Of a stretch of DNA of 53,405 bases, positions 9,034 to 20,908 are shown piece by piece. The position numbers and the translations under genes were made by a program. The stretch's first letter is position 1. Each line of letters starts with the position of its first letter. The notes below the pieces were generated by a model. That model had not been told where the DNA came from and searched no databases. It was given only the letters and a program-made list of their open reading frames with translations. This DNA is from Terrilactibacillus tamarindi (GTDB taxonomy: Bacteria; Bacillota; Bacilli; Bacillales; Sporolactobacillaceae), in the NCBI RefSeq assembly GCF_009718825.1, contig NZ_WNHB01000025.1, forward strand, positions 1 through 53,405. Reading direction: 5' to 3'.

Positions 9034-10113
9034 CTATTTATCAAAAAACACGGGTTGATTCGTTTCAGCCGATTGATAAATTGCTTCTAAGATTTGCGTC
9101 ACGACGAGGGCTTGTTCAGGTTTAACAACAGGATCAGTATCGTTCAAAATACTTTCAATCCATTGCTTCGCTTCGGTATAAGCTGGATCATCGCCTGCAC
9201 CGTCGTAAAAATCAACGCCGCCTGTCTCAAGTTCAATTTTTTTCTCAAAAAGCAAGCCATGATCTTCGCCATTAATGCGCAGGCCATCATCCATATCAGC
9301 GCCACCCTTCGTTCCACTTAAGCTTGTTTTGGCCTCCCCTACATCTAACGAGTTAAGGGCCCAGCTTGATTCAAGAACAATTGTTGCGCCATTTTCCATC
9401 GTAATGAAACCGAAAGCTGAATCCTCAACCGTAAACTGGTTTGGATCCCAAGGACCCCAAGCATTGGCCGCATTCTCCGTTTTTGATAGTTTATGATACG
9501 TATTTCCCACGACATATTTAGGTTGATAGTTATTCATCATCCATAGCGTTAAATCTAGCGCATGCGTACCTATATCAATGAGTGGTCCGCCGCCCTGGGC
9601 TTCCTCATCTAGAAAGACACCCCATGTTGGGACAGCTCTCCGGCGAATGGCCTTTGCTTTGGCATAATAGATTTCTCCAAGGGCATTTTCTTCACAAATT
9701 GCGTGCAAATACTCAGAGTCTTTTCGAAACCGATTTTGATAACCGATCGTTAATTTTTTCCCTGTACGTTTAGCTGCATCAATCATTTCTTGCGCTTCTT
9801 TCGATGTTTTTGCCATCGGTTTTTCACACATTACATGTTTTCCTGCTTCAAGAGCTGCAATGGTAATTTCAGCATGCGAAATATTTGGCGTGCAGACATG
9901 GACCACATCAATTTCTCTATTATCAAGTAAATCCTTATAATCAGTGTATACGCTTACATTTTCTGTTCCAAATGTCTTACTCGCCTTTATCGCCCGCTCC
10001 TCGATCACATCACAAAAGGCGATCATGTCAACTTCATCTAATTTTGCAAGGCTTGGCATATGTTTCCCGTTTGCAATACCACCGCAGCCTATAATACCGA
10101 TCTTCAAAGTCAT
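9034..10113 (-). CDS. Gfo/Idh/MocA-family dehydrogenase
   Basis: The 359-residue protein begins with a Rossmann motif (KIGIIGCGGIANGKHMPSL) and has GKHVMCEKPMAKTSKEAQ (about 87-104, catalytic Lys), TIGYQNRFR, and GGGPLIDIGTHALDLTLW (about 174-191, Asp/His pair). It is the first structural gene after the AraC-type regulator. The 75-bp gap holds a TATAGT -10-like hexamer without a good -35, as expected for an activator-dependent promoter. ThuB-type relatives oxidise the 3-OH of glucosides, which would start a 3-keto-glycoside pathway with the downstream genes. That assignment is an inference. Confidence 0.87.
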   Translation of the reverse strand: MTLKIGIIGCGGIANGKHMPSLAKLDEVDMIAFCDVIEERAIKASKTFGTENVSVYTDYKDLLDNREIDVVHVCTPNISHAEITIAALEAGKHVMCEKPMAKTSKEAQEMIDAAKRTGKKLTIGYQNRFRKDSEYLHAICEENALGEIYYAKAKAIRRRAVPTWGVFLDEEAQGGGPLIDIGTHALDLTLWMMNNYQPKYVVGNTYHKLSKTENAANAWGPWDPNQFTVEDSAFGFITMENGATIVLESSWALNSLDVGEAKTSLSGTKGGADMDDGLRINGEDHGLLFEKKIELETGGVDFYDGAGDDPAYTEAKQWIESILNDTDPVVKPEQALVVTQILEAIYQSAETNQPVFFDK

Positions 10114-10188
10114 ATGAAAACCTCCATTTATTTAGTTGATACCTACACTATACAGAACAAATCGCTTGTTTTCTTCCTCTATTCTTGT

Positions 10189-11058
10189 TCAATTATTCCC
10201 GGATATTGTCTTTCTATATTTTAAAGGGGACACACCCATGACCTCTTTAAATAAATGGTGGAACGTCTTAACACTCGTAAACCCTGCCATCTCGGCAATT
10301 TCTGTCACCGTGTAATTTTCATTTAATAGGATCCATTTTGCTTTATTTAATCGATACTCATTTAAAAATTTGATAAATGTTGTTCCTGTATTTTTCTTGA
10401 AGAATTTTGTAAAGTAATATGTACTGAAGCCACTATATTTGGCAATATCCTGTAAGGTAATCCCTTCTTTATAATGATTTTCTACATAGGAAAAAATCTG
10501 ATCCAATTTCTCTAATGTTTCTTGTGTCTTCGTGGGTTGACTATCTGAAGTATCTTCTGGTTCCTTCTCTGGTATTTCTCTAAAAATCAAAGCCATCATT
10601 TCATATAATTTTGCTTTGATTACAAAAGGATATCCTTCTTGTTTTTGTGTATTCTCTTCGTGAATGTCCTCAATTATTTTTACCATTTTATCCTTTGTTG
10701 TTTTATTCCATTCCGTACTTGAATTTTTCATTTGGGTAAAAGCATCACGTAAATTTTTCTCTATCACGTTCATAGTGGAAACCTCTTGAAAAAAAGTTAA
10801 ATCAAACTGAATGACCAATCTCTCACTATCGGAAGATGCTAGAATGTAATGAATATCGCCTCCATTTATAAAGAGAATTTCTCCTTTTTGAATATGAATC
10901 GACTCATCATTTACGCCAATATTAATAGACCCTTTGATCACATAGATGATTTCAACTTCTTTGTGCCAATGAGGTGAAACCAACTGATGACCTTGATTAA
11001 TAAAGCTGCGGAAAGGAAACTGTTTATTGAGAACAGGTATTTCTAAATATAAACCCAT
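10189..11058 (-). CDS. AraC-family transcriptional regulator with cupin sensor domain
   Basis: The 289-residue protein has an N-terminal cupin domain (HWHKEVEIIYVIKGSINIGV near residues 31-50, then GEILFINGGDIHYI) and a C-terminal pair of HTH motifs (YFTKFFKKNTGTTFIKFLNEYRLNKAKWILL; VTEIAEMAGFTSVKTFHHLFKEVMGVSPLKYR). The latter is the standard AraC/XylS ending. It most likely senses a sugar and activates the five downstream genes. AGAGGTGAGAAA precedes the ATG. A segment of about 75 residues with a charged, low-complexity stretch (EKEPEDTSDSQPTKTQE) joins the two domains. Confidence 0.9.
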   Translation of the reverse strand: MGLYLEIPVLNKQFPFRSFINQGHQLVSPHWHKEVEIIYVIKGSINIGVNDESIHIQKGEILFINGGDIHYILASSDSERLVIQFDLTFFQEVSTMNVIEKNLRDAFTQMKNSSTEWNKTTKDKMVKIIEDIHEENTQKQEGYPFVIKAKLYEMMALIFREIPEKEPEDTSDSQPTKTQETLEKLDQIFSYVENHYKEGITLQDIAKYSGFSTYYFTKFFKKNTGTTFIKFLNEYRLNKAKWILLNENYTVTEIAEMAGFTSVKTFHHLFKEVMGVSPLKYRKTISGNN

Positions 11059-11092
11059 TTTCTCACCTCTTATTTAAGCGAAGCAGTCTAAC

Positions 11093-11249
11093 TTTATCCC
11101 GCCTTAACGGCAAGTAAAGACCCCCACCTCAAGATTCTGAGTATTCGAAGAAGATAGGTGGGGGATCAACTGGCCCGTAAAGGTCCGATTGGTTCAGCTA
11201 ACCATCAGTGGGGGATGAAGAAACCCCCCACTGATGGAAGCTTCACTTT
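11093..11249. repeat. Palindromic dispersed repeat element, copy 1
   Basis: This 157-bp intergenic segment holds two nested palindromes: CCCCCACCT/AGGTGGGGG (11121-11129 with 11156-11164) and a perfect 13-bp pair CCATCAGTGGGGG/CCCCCACTGATGG (11202-11214 with 11225-11237). TTTATCCCGCCTTAACGGC at 11093 matches the element at 14781-14799 at 18 of 19 positions. The 25 bp at 11225-11249 match 14747-14771 (opposite strand) at 22 of 25. The rest of the 11059-11390 gap has only the camS terminator. Confidence 0.75.
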
Positions 11250-11345
11250 ATCTGTATGAGTGCGGTTTCAAAATATACGTGACTGTTTAATAAGAATATT
11301 CTTCAGTAATGAAGTGGACTCCTGCTTTGTTGACAACAAAAAAAA

Positions 11346-11378
11346 GCAACCCAATGTTCAACATAAACATTAGGTTGC
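11346..11378 (-). terminator. camS rho-independent terminator
   Basis: A 13-bp stem (GCAACCTAATGTT with AACATTGGGTTGC, one G-T pair) and a 7-nt loop are followed by eight T on the minus strand. It lies 12 nt after the camS stop. It ends the pcrB-pcrA-ligA-camS transcript. Confidence 0.92.
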
Positions 11379-11390
11379 TACAATTCAATA

Positions 11391-12569
11391 TTATTGTTCA
11401 AATACATGGACAAATGGCTCATCCATATCTGGAGTAGATACAATAACCGCCTCTTGAGTATTTGGCGTTATTATACTAATTTGCACAGGGATATTTTTTG
11501 AGAATGGAAATCGATCTTTTACAAGGGATGTTACATAACTTGCAAATCCCATCACTTCTGTTTTGTCATAAAATTTGATCGAGATTTGAAAATTAAGATC
11601 AGCTAAATCCCCATTTTCATATCTTCCTTTGGCTATAACACCAATGAAGTTTGGAAAATATTTCGAGACATCTGTTTTAAAGTTGTTAAATAATTCATTA
11701 TCAGATTTATACTTACTTTTGGACTCGTCAGAAGGGAACAAGACATTATCTTCCTTCACGTTATCCCATTTACCAATGGAGCCACTATTATTAGACACAT
11801 ACGTTTTTGAATAAAAATAACCTGGTACGAGTGAGCTATCCGGTGCCTCGGCATATAGCGTGATAAAAATCGGCACATTTCCGAGTCCATTTTTTTGGCG
11901 AACTTGCTGTAAGACTTTTTGGGCGATCGTCTTACCTTGTTGTTTAACTTGACTCACATTTAATGTTTTTTTCACATCATATTGTTTGCCAGCTTTATCC
12001 GTAACTTTATCTGTGTAAACCTGGTTTAAGGAGATGGCAAGAGAAATCCCACCAAGCTCATATTTATTTTTTCCTGTACTTTTTAAATAATCTTGCTCAA
12101 GGATATAGCTAAGAATTTTTGGGCTATTCATCGCTTGATCTCTGACTGTTTTACCTTTCCCCAGAGGTGGGTTTAACCCATTTGGGGTCTTCTTGCTTTT
12201 CCGATAGAGCATATTGTCAATATCCTGTTGACTTAAATATTGCCCACTCTGAAATACATAATCATCGGGGCTAAAGACCGACTTTGACATATCCATTAAG
12301 CCGGTTTCAAGTTGGTCGATATCGACGCGATTATTCACACCATAACCAATGTAGCCACGTGTCGAATCTGACGAATTTCCAGTCGGTTTGAGACTTTGAT
12401 AATCCTTTTTATTCATCTTAGGTATCAAGGTCGCCGTTTGTTTATCCCCTTTTGAAGACTTAATCACGTTTTGTTTTTCCGTACCGGATGACCACGGCAT
12501 GTCACATCCAGATAAAACTAAGGTTAGGCTGAGCGAGAGCAGGCTTACAACCCCCAACCATTTTTTCAT
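11391..12569 (-). CDS. camS: CamS-family lipoprotein (YerH)
   Basis: The 392-residue secreted lipoprotein has the signal MKKWLGVVSLLSLSLTLVLSGC. The lipobox LSGC puts the lipidated Cys at about residue 22, and the mature chain is anchored on the outer membrane face. Two CamS repeats follow, with the family features RGYIGYGVNNRVDIDQLETGLM near 70-92 and FVHVFEQ at the C-terminus. In other Firmicutes the signal peptide of this family gives rise to the cAM373 sex-pheromone peptide; the protein's own function is not known. The ATG at 12569 is preferred over the in-frame GTG 9 bp upstream because GAGGAGTG is then correctly spaced. It lies 14 bp after ligA. Confidence 0.9.
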   Translation of the reverse strand: MKKWLGVVSLLSLSLTLVLSGCDMPWSSGTEKQNVIKSSKGDKQTATLIPKMNKKDYQSLKPTGNSSDSTRGYIGYGVNNRVDIDQLETGLMDMSKSVFSPDDYVFQSGQYLSQQDIDNMLYRKSKKTPNGLNPPLGKGKTVRDQAMNSPKILSYILEQDYLKSTGKNKYELGGISLAISLNQVYTDKVTDKAGKQYDVKKTLNVSQVKQQGKTIAQKVLQQVRQKNGLGNVPIFITLYAEAPDSSLVPGYFYSKTYVSNNSGSIGKWDNVKEDNVLFPSDESKSKYKSDNELFNNFKTDVSKYFPNFIGVIAKGRYENGDLADLNFQISIKFYDKTEVMGFASYVTSLVKDRFPFSKNIPVQISIITPNTQEAVIVSTPDMDEPFVHVFEQ

Positions 12570-12583
12570 AAAAAACACTCCTC

Positions 12584-14629
<2,046 letters not shown>

Positions 14630-14746
14630 TCAAAGACTTACGGTCATTTTAGTTCCAAAAAAATATCAACTTGGACTCTGATTAAACCAAATTGTACAGA
14701 ACCCAAATTTCAAAATTGCAATTAGAAGTTTGACGGTTACCTACGT

Positions 14747-14799
14747 AGAGTGAAACTTCAATCAGTGGGGGTCAAGACCCGCCGTTAATGCGGGATAAA
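14747..14799. repeat. Palindromic dispersed repeat element, copy 2
   Basis: This segment of the 210-bp ligA-pcrA gap matches both parts of the element at 11093-11249, in inverted orientation and with the two parts fused (TTTATCCCGCATTAACGGC then CCCCCACTGATTGAAG on the minus strand). A shorter TTTATCCCGC match lies on the minus strand near 18510. The copies suggest a small non-coding dispersed element. No ORF lies in it. Confidence 0.7.
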
Positions 14800-14809
14800 C
14801 CACATATCA

Positions 14810-17026
14810 TCAAACTTTTTCAATTGGAGCAAAAGCACTTAAAAGACGTTTCAATCCCACTGGCTTTGGAAAAGCAATATCGAGTTCCTTACTTTCGTCA
14901 CTGCCTTTAATACTCACAACCGTTCCTTTTCCCCACTTTTTATGGAGAACTTGATCTCCAACTTTCCAAGTTGTTGATGAATTTTGGTTGTTTTGCTTTA
15001 AAAATGGACGTTTCTGTACAAATGAGGCTGGACGTTCACGCCGGCTGATTGATTGAAAACGGCCCATCTCTTGCTCTGGCGAGAGATCCTCGCATAAATC
15101 ATCCGGAATCTCTTGTAAAAAGCGTGACTTAGGATTCATGGTCGTGCGTCCAAAGAGCGTTCTGGACTTTGCACATGTTAAAAATAGCATTTTTTCAGCA
15201 CGTGTAATCCCAACATAGGCGAGACGGCGTTCTTCTTCCATCTCTTCTTCGTCTTCCAATGAACGCATGTGAGGGAAAATGCCTTCTTCCATCCCGATTA
15301 AAAAGACAACCGGAAATTCAAGTCCTTTAGCCGCATGCAATGTCATTAACGTCACGGCATTATCGCTTTGGTTTTGCTCATCATCTTCCTCTTTATCAAT
15401 ATCCGAATCAAGAGCCAGCTCAGTTAAAAACCCGATCAATGATTTATCTTCATTATTCTTTTCATATTCCGTTGATACGGATAAAAATTCATCGATGTTT
15501 TCGAGACGACTCTGTGCCTCTATCGTTCGTTCATCTTTTAACGCCTGACGGTAGCCTGTTTTTTCAAGAACTTCTTCTATTAATTCTGTTACGGAAAGAA
15601 ACTCTTGCATTTTAGTCCAGTTCATCATCTGTTCACCGAAAGTTGATAGGGCAGTAGCTGCTCGTTTTGAAACGGTGGTTTGTTCAACTTCTTGTATAGC
15701 TCCCATGAGAGAAAGATCTTGGCTTATCGCATAGTCTGCCAATCGATCCATTGAAGCTAGTCCAATGCCTCGTTTTGGTTCATTGACAATTCGAGCAAGG
15801 CTGATATCGTCATCCGGATTAGCTATTAAACGTAAGTAGGCTAATAGATCTTTAATTTCTTTTCGATCATAGAACTTCGTGCCACCTACCATACGATAAG
15901 GAATATTGGATTTGACAAGTGTTTCCTCAATCACCCTCGATTGGGCGTTGGTCCGATAGAGTACCGCCATATCAGCGTATCGATAACCCGAACGTGCTAA
16001 TTCACTCATTTTTCCTGTAATATAATAACCTTCTTCGTGTTCTGTACCACCTTGATAGACGGTGATCATGTCTCCGTCTACATTTTCAGTCCAAAGTTTT
16101 TTTGGTTTACGACGCGGATTATTTTGGATCACTTCATTTGCAGCAGCGAGAATCTTTTTCGTCGACCGATAGTTTTGTTCAAGAAGGATAACCTCAGCAT
16201 TCGGATAATCTTCTTCGAAAGATAAAATATTTTGGATATCTGCACCACGCCATTTATAGATGGATTGGTCAGAGTCCCCAACAACGCATAGATTTTTAAA
16301 CCGATCACTAAGCATGTTCACAAGTAAGTATTGGGCTCGGTTTGTATCTTGATACTCATCAACATGAATATATTGAAATTTACGTTGATAATATTCGAGT
16401 GTTTCTGGTACTTCTTGAAAGAGATGAATCGTTGTCATAATGAGGTCATCAAAATCTAAGGAATGGTTTTTTCGAAGTCTTTTTTCATAGCCTTGATAAA
16501 CATCACGAACAACTTCTTCATAAGGGCCAACCGCCACTTTACTGAAGTCCTTAGCCGTCTTTAACTCATTTTTTGCAGAACTGATCGTGCCGAGAATACT
16601 TCGAGGCGTAAATTTTTTACTATCTATATTCTTGTCTTTCAATATATTTTTAATCACAGATAATTGATCGGTTGTATCGAGGATTGAAAAATTTCGACTG
16701 ATCCCGATTCGATCAATATCTCGTCTCAAAATCCGGACACACATGGAGTGAAAAGTTGACACCCATATATCATTCGCAAGCGGGCCTACAAGACTTGTAA
16801 TCCGATTTTTCATTTCTTTGGCCGCTTTATTTGTAAATGTAATGGCAAGGACATTCCAAGGTGCGATATCTTTCTCCAGAATTAAATGAGCGATGCGATG
16901 AGTCAGAACTCGCGTTTTACCACTGCCTGCTCCCGCCATTAATAATAATGGTCCTTCAGAATGTTTCACTGCTTTTAATTGCTGAGGGTTCAACCCATCC
17001 AATAGGTGTTCAGAAAACCCTTGCAT
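14810..17026 (-). CDS. pcrA: ATP-dependent DNA helicase PcrA (UvrD/Rep, SF1A)
   Basis: PcrA is a 3'-5' helicase used in repair, rolling-circle replication and clearing of proteins from DNA. The 738-residue protein has all SF1 motifs: [11 protein letters not shown] (Q motif, about 11-21), [10 protein letters not shown] (Walker A, about 30-39), [17 protein letters not shown] (Ia), VDEYQDTN (motif II), [16 protein letters not shown] (III), LEQNYRST (IV), [25 protein letters not shown] (V) and [15 protein letters not shown] (VI). The C-terminus ends with the Tudor-like RNA-polymerase-binding domain ([20 protein letters not shown]). It is 48 bp downstream of pcrB. Confidence 0.97.
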   Translation of the reverse strand: MQGFSEHLLDGLNPQQLKAVKHSEGPLLLMAGAGSGKTRVLTHRIAHLILEKDIAPWNVLAITFTNKAAKEMKNRITSLVGPLANDIWVSTFHSMCVRILRRDIDRIGISRNFSILDTTDQLSVIKNILKDKNIDSKKFTPRSILGTISSAKNELKTAKDFSKVAVGPYEEVVRDVYQGYEKRLRKNHSLDFDDLIMTTIHLFQEVPETLEYYQRKFQYIHVDEYQDTNRAQYLLVNMLSDRFKNLCVVGDSDQSIYKWRGADIQNILSFEEDYPNAEVILLEQNYRSTKKILAAANEVIQNNPRRKPKKLWTENVDGDMITVYQGGTEHEEGYYITGKMSELARSGYRYADMAVLYRTNAQSRVIEETLVKSNIPYRMVGGTKFYDRKEIKDLLAYLRLIANPDDDISLARIVNEPKRGIGLASMDRLADYAISQDLSLMGAIQEVEQTTVSKRAATALSTFGEQMMNWTKMQEFLSVTELIEEVLEKTGYRQALKDERTIEAQSRLENIDEFLSVSTEYEKNNEDKSLIGFLTELALDSDIDKEEDDEQNQSDNAVTLMTLHAAKGLEFPVVFLIGMEEGIFPHMRSLEDEEEMEEERRLAYVGITRAEKMLFLTCAKSRTLFGRTTMNPKSRFLQEIPDDLCEDLSPEQEMGRFQSISRRERPASFVQKRPFLKQNNQNSSTTWKVGDQVLHKKWGKGTVVSIKGSDESKELDIAFPKPVGLKRLLSAFAPIEKV

Positions 17027-17074
17027 AATACCACCATCCTATTTTTAATTCGATCTATATAAAAGTCATGATCA

Positions 17075-17767
17075 TCACTGATTCTTCTTTACAGCTGTCA
17101 CCGTTTCTAATGCTTGTTTTACATCTTCATAAATGACATTACCAACCACAATGGTGTCGGCATAGTTTGCTGCTTGCGTGGCTTGTTCCGCCGTCGTTAT
17201 GCCGCCTCCATAAAATAATTGAGCGTGATTTAACTTTCGTTTAGCCTGTTTAAGTGTGTCCATATCTCCAAAGTGACCACTATATTCAACGTAAAAAACA
17301 GGGAGGCGTAAGAATTTGTCTGCTAACTGGGCATAAGCTGCCACATCTTCGGTTGTAAGTTTAGTTTTGGCATTTGTAAGCTTGGCCACTTTGGCTTCCG
17401 GGTTTAACACGCAATAACCTTCAGCGACGACGATGTCCCAATCGATGATATCTCCATATTCCTTCATGGCTTCATGCTGCTTACCCACCAGCCATGTCAC
17501 ATCCTGTGCATTCAATACAGATGGGATAAAATAATAATCAAATCCGGGTGTGATGGCTTCCAGTGTTGACACCTCAAGGGCGCAATCTAAAGCAAACTGC
17601 CGGATTCGTGATAAAAGATATAATGTATTATCGAGCGTCACTCCATCTGTTCCACCAACAATAATCGCATCGGTACCCGATTCACATAGTTGTTCTAGAA
17701 CATGATCTTCTATAGGTTTATTTGGATCCAATTTAAAAACATGTCGCCATGATTGATATGTGCTCAC
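17075..17767 (-). CDS. pcrB: Heptaprenylglyceryl phosphate synthase
   Basis: PcrB joins heptaprenyl diphosphate to sn-glycerol-1-phosphate to make an archaea-like ether lipid in Bacillales. The 230-residue TIM-barrel protein has [11 protein letters not shown] (residues 9-19), [12 protein letters not shown] (about 33-44), [16 protein letters not shown] (about 80-95) and the phosphate-binding end [12 protein letters not shown] plus [13 protein letters not shown]. The GTG start is supported by AAGGAG 7 nt upstream. It precedes pcrA in an operon, as in B. subtilis. The 312-bp gap upstream (17768-18079) contains only a small hairpin at 17842-17858 and the yerC terminator. Confidence 0.94.
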   Translation of the reverse strand: MSTYQSWRHVFKLDPNKPIEDHVLEQLCESGTDAIIVGGTDGVTLDNTLYLLSRIRQFALDCALEVSTLEAITPGFDYYFIPSVLNAQDVTWLVGKQHEAMKEYGDIIDWDIVVAEGYCVLNPEAKVAKLTNAKTKLTTEDVAAYAQLADKFLRLPVFYVEYSGHFGDMDTLKQAKRKLNHAQLFYGGGITTAEQATQAANYADTIVVGNVIYEDVKQALETVTAVKKNQ

Positions 17768-18019
17768 TCATATGCTCCTTCCTACAACACAACAATTTAG
17801 ACAAAAGATTCGTATCGTTTCTTGATCTATTTTACCGAATGTAAATGGCTATTCGCCATTTTTCGCAATCCAATATTCATTCAGTTAACGTCATTAATCT
17901 CGCCCTTATACTTCTCCTAGTTTATCATAAAATGAGAGGATCCACAGCTAGAATCAGCAAAAAAGTCGAACGTTTGTTCACATTTTTCGGATCTGTTTTT
18001 CGTTATGTGGAAACTAAAA

Positions 18020-18052
18020 AAGCTTAGTAGATTTTTCAGCACTACTAAGCTT
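18020..18052 (-). terminator. yerC rho-independent terminator
   Basis: A perfect 11-bp stem (AAGCTTAGTAG/CTACTAAGCTT) encloses an 11-nt loop. On the minus strand a run of T's follows. It lies 28 nt after the yerC stop and separates yerC from pcrB. Confidence 0.88.
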
Positions 18053-18079
18053 AACATCTATTTAAGTAAATGTTTAGAT

Positions 18080-18382
18080 CTATTCACTTTTTTCTTCATA
18101 TAATCTTTCAAGTGTCATTTGGTAACCATCGTTTCCGTAATTAATACATCTTTTTACGCGAGATATCGTTGCTGTACTTGCGCCTGTATTTTCTTCGATT
18201 TGATGATAGGTATGCCCGGCTTTTAACATACGAGCCACTTCAAGACGTTGCATTAGAGATTGGATTTCTCCCATGGTGCATAGATCATCAAAAAAACGAT
18301 AGCATTCTTCTCTATTTTCTAATGTTAAGATAGCGTCAAATAATTGATCCAACATTTCTCCTCGGAGTTTGTCTATTTGCAA
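18080..18382 (-). CDS. yerC: YerC/YecD-family TrpR-like regulator
   Basis: The 100-residue DNA-binding protein of the TrpR superfamily has ENREECYRFFDDLCTMGEIQSLMQRLEVARML (residues 22-53) and the HTH region HTYHQIEENTGASTATISRVKRCINYG (about 57-83). Orthologues in Bacillales have been described as the histidine-biosynthesis repressor HisR; I recall this from the literature and no target is visible here. The TTG start is supported by AAGGAGGGATTGCG just upstream, and the family begins at this residue. It has its own terminator, so it is probably a single-gene transcript or follows yerA. Confidence 0.92.
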   Translation of the reverse strand: MQIDKLRGEMLDQLFDAILTLENREECYRFFDDLCTMGEIQSLMQRLEVARMLKAGHTYHQIEENTGASTATISRVKRCINYGNDGYQMTLERLYEEKSE

Positions 18383-18537
18383 CGCAATCCCTCCTTTATA
18401 ATTTCGATAGATTTACGTATAAAAAGTAAGTCGCACAGCTGAAAATTCATGACTATGTACTTGTACTCTTAGAATTTGTCTTTGATTGAAAGCCTGAACC
18501 ATTTTGGCTCACGCGGGATAAATAGTAAAAAAAATGA

Positions 18538-20274
18538 TTAATCTTGAGCTATCTCACGTGAAGGAACAATGACCTGACGCTTTAGTACATGATAAAGACC
18601 TAGAGAAGTCACACGAATGTATGGTAAATGAATCGAACTGATAAATAACAGACTAAAGTATGGATCGACAAACGTATAGCCTCTTTCCTTTAATAAGTTG
18701 ACCATGACTTGGTCTTCATCTGCTAATGCTTCCATCGTATGTTCTGACATCATCCCGAGATAAGGAAGTGGAATTTCATACAGAATAGACCCTTTTTCCG
18801 AAAGAACTAATCCACCGCCTATTTCCTTCATTCTCTCAAAAGCGATAAGCATATCCTTTTTGCTTTTTCCGATTAAAACAATATCGCCAGCACAGGAAAA
18901 ACTCGATGCAAAGCCATATAGGTCAGTTGCGAAACCTTTCACGATGGTACTCGTCATCCACTTTCCTTTTCGATCGATGAGTGACAGATACAATAAACCT
19001 TTAGGTAAATCTGTATCAGTCGGTATATGATCTAATTCTAGCGGTTTTGCAATCACTGCATTGACCATGTCCATCCCAATCGGAGAAGTCACTTCTAAAT
19101 CTTTTTCTGTTAATGTTAGGTTTATATTTAAAGGCCTTAATGATTCTGACCATGTTTGATCTGAAAAAAAGTCATAGATCATATCAGATTCCCTCTTAAT
19201 CCAAAAGCCTTTAGATAAGACAGAAATAGGATAGGGATTTTCCTTAGATTGCAAGATGTTAATGTTAGCTAATCGGCCTGGGGCAATGTGACCTAAACAA
19301 TCGTCCATATTGTAATAAGACGCAATATTGCTTGATGCCATCATATAGGCATCAGCTGTATTGACACCTTTTTGAATTGCTATATCGACTAGCTTATCCA
19401 TAACACCTTGTTTTAAAAAGTGAGGCGTGGCACCATCCGTTGTCATAAACAATCGATCAAAATGTTCAATCCCTTTTTTTAAAAGGTCTTCTAAAATATC
19501 GGGAAGATCAGGACGGATTGAGGAATATCTTAAAGACGTCGTAAGTCCTGTCCGAAGTCTGGTCAGGGCTTCGTCTCCAGTCATCGCTTCGTGATCACAC
19601 GTCACACCAAGAAGTCGCATTTGTGTTAGGGTTCTTTCTGAAGCTCCAGGCAAATGTCCTTCAATCTTCAATCCTTGATCTTTCGTTTCTTGCATCCACT
19701 TTAATATCTCATCATTACCATGAAGCAGAACATCTGGCCAATCTGTTAGTTCTCCTCCTTGAACGACCAAAGGATGTGACAACCATTTCGTTACCCTTTC
19801 TTGATTGAAAGGATTGTCTTCGATCGCCGTTTGTGGATCGTATCTACACCACCAAAAAAATTGAATGGGAGTCTGATCTAGCGCATCCATCATCTTAAAT
19901 GATGACTCATCATCTAGTAGAAAATAAAAAATAGCATTGTCACATATGAGCGTGGTTGTCCCATGTTTGGCTGAGTGCTCTGCCATCGACATCGGATTAT
20001 AGAGCTGAGTCGGATGGACATGAGGTTCAATATAACCCGGAACCAAATACCGATTTGAACAATCTATAACCTTTATATTTTCTACATTGTTTGGAAGCTT
20101 GTCTCCAACATAAATAATGCGGTCTTGATCAATCCACACATTCCCTGTTTCCCATTTTTTTATATACGTATTTAGATATACTCCGTTTGCTAGTACTAAT
20201 GATGGGGAGACTTCTCCTCTTATGATGTCTGTTTGCAATCTCATTGTCTCCATTGACCATTGGTGACTTAGCAT
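18538..20274 (-). CDS. yerA: Adenine-deaminase-like amidohydrolase (YerA)
   Basis: The family deaminates adenine to hypoxanthine. The 578-residue protein has the amidohydrolase core: LVPGYIEPHVHPTQLYNP (about residues 82-99; HxH metal site), ESxxxx-type strand with KIEGHLPGA (about 205-213), TCDHEAMTGDEAL (about 225-237), FMTTDGATPHFL (metal Asp) and the Ade C-terminal domain (SFSCAGDIVLIGKSKKDM, GGLVLSEKGSILYEIPLPYLGMMSE). It is YerA-type by length and by its place between the pur operon and yerC; yerB, which lies between them in B. subtilis, is absent. The second ATG (20274) is chosen because AAGGAG is 7 nt upstream of it but abuts the earlier one. Confidence 0.87.
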   Translation of the reverse strand: MLSHQWSMETMRLQTDIIRGEVSPSLVLANGVYLNTYIKKWETGNVWIDQDRIIYVGDKLPNNVENIKVIDCSNRYLVPGYIEPHVHPTQLYNPMSMAEHSAKHGTTTLICDNAIFYFLLDDESSFKMMDALDQTPIQFFWWCRYDPQTAIEDNPFNQERVTKWLSHPLVVQGGELTDWPDVLLHGNDEILKWMQETKDQGLKIEGHLPGASERTLTQMRLLGVTCDHEAMTGDEALTRLRTGLTTSLRYSSIRPDLPDILEDLLKKGIEHFDRLFMTTDGATPHFLKQGVMDKLVDIAIQKGVNTADAYMMASSNIASYYNMDDCLGHIAPGRLANINILQSKENPYPISVLSKGFWIKRESDMIYDFFSDQTWSESLRPLNINLTLTEKDLEVTSPIGMDMVNAVIAKPLELDHIPTDTDLPKGLLYLSLIDRKGKWMTSTIVKGFATDLYGFASSFSCAGDIVLIGKSKKDMLIAFERMKEIGGGLVLSEKGSILYEIPLPYLGMMSEHTMEALADEDQVMVNLLKERGYTFVDPYFSLLFISSIHLPYIRVTSLGLYHVLKRQVIVPSREIAQD

Positions 20275-20498
20275 CTTCATTCTCCTTATCAAATAGTGCC
20301 CTTATATTAATTAATAACTTCACACTTTCGTTCGCTTGTCTCTTTTACTATCATACATTAAATGGTTAAATGGTTAAAGTTTTTAAAACTGATTGTAGGA
20401 CTGTAGGGGGAATATTTAATGAAAGTCGTTAACTTAGATCAAACTCTATCCTTTATTAAGTGGTGAATCGTGATACCCTGTATCTAGCTCTGAGCTAA

Positions 20499-20816
20499 TA
20501 GAGGTACTTCTTGAAGTTAGTTGAGGCACCTCCTCAGTTAATTGCGGCACCAACCTCCTGAGTTATTGAGGCACTTCCTAAGTTATTGAGGCACTTCCTC
20601 AGCTAATTGAGCCACTTCCTAAGCTAATTGAGCCACTTCCTAAGTTAATTGAGCCACTTCCTAAGTTAATTGAGCCACTTCCTAAGCTAATTGAGCCACT
20701 TCCTAAGTTAATTGAGCCACTTCCTAAGTTAATTGAGCCACTTCCTAAGTTATTTGAGGCACCTCCTAAGCTAATTGCGGCACCTCCTCAGTTAATTGAG
20801 GCACTTCCTAAGTTTA
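20499..20816. repeat. Tandem array 2, 21-bp units (about 15 copies)
   Basis: The unit on the plus strand is TTGAGCCACTTC followed by CTAAGTTAA or CTAAGCTAA. The central seven units (20607-20753) are nearly identical and in exact 21-bp register; the flanks have TTGAGG or TTGCGG heads and one 24-bp and one 20-bp unit. It fills most of the 634-bp gap between the divergent yerA and transporter genes; apart from AT-rich DNA nothing else was seen there. One minus-strand frame that would encode a heptapeptide contains a TAG in every core unit, which speaks against coding. Confidence 0.97.
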
Positions 20817-20908
20817 TAAATTATTTATTCACTTTTCACAATATAATTGATATATTGAAAATATGTTTTTCTAACGTTTGTAGATTTCAATGTTTTGAGG
20901 TGAATGTT

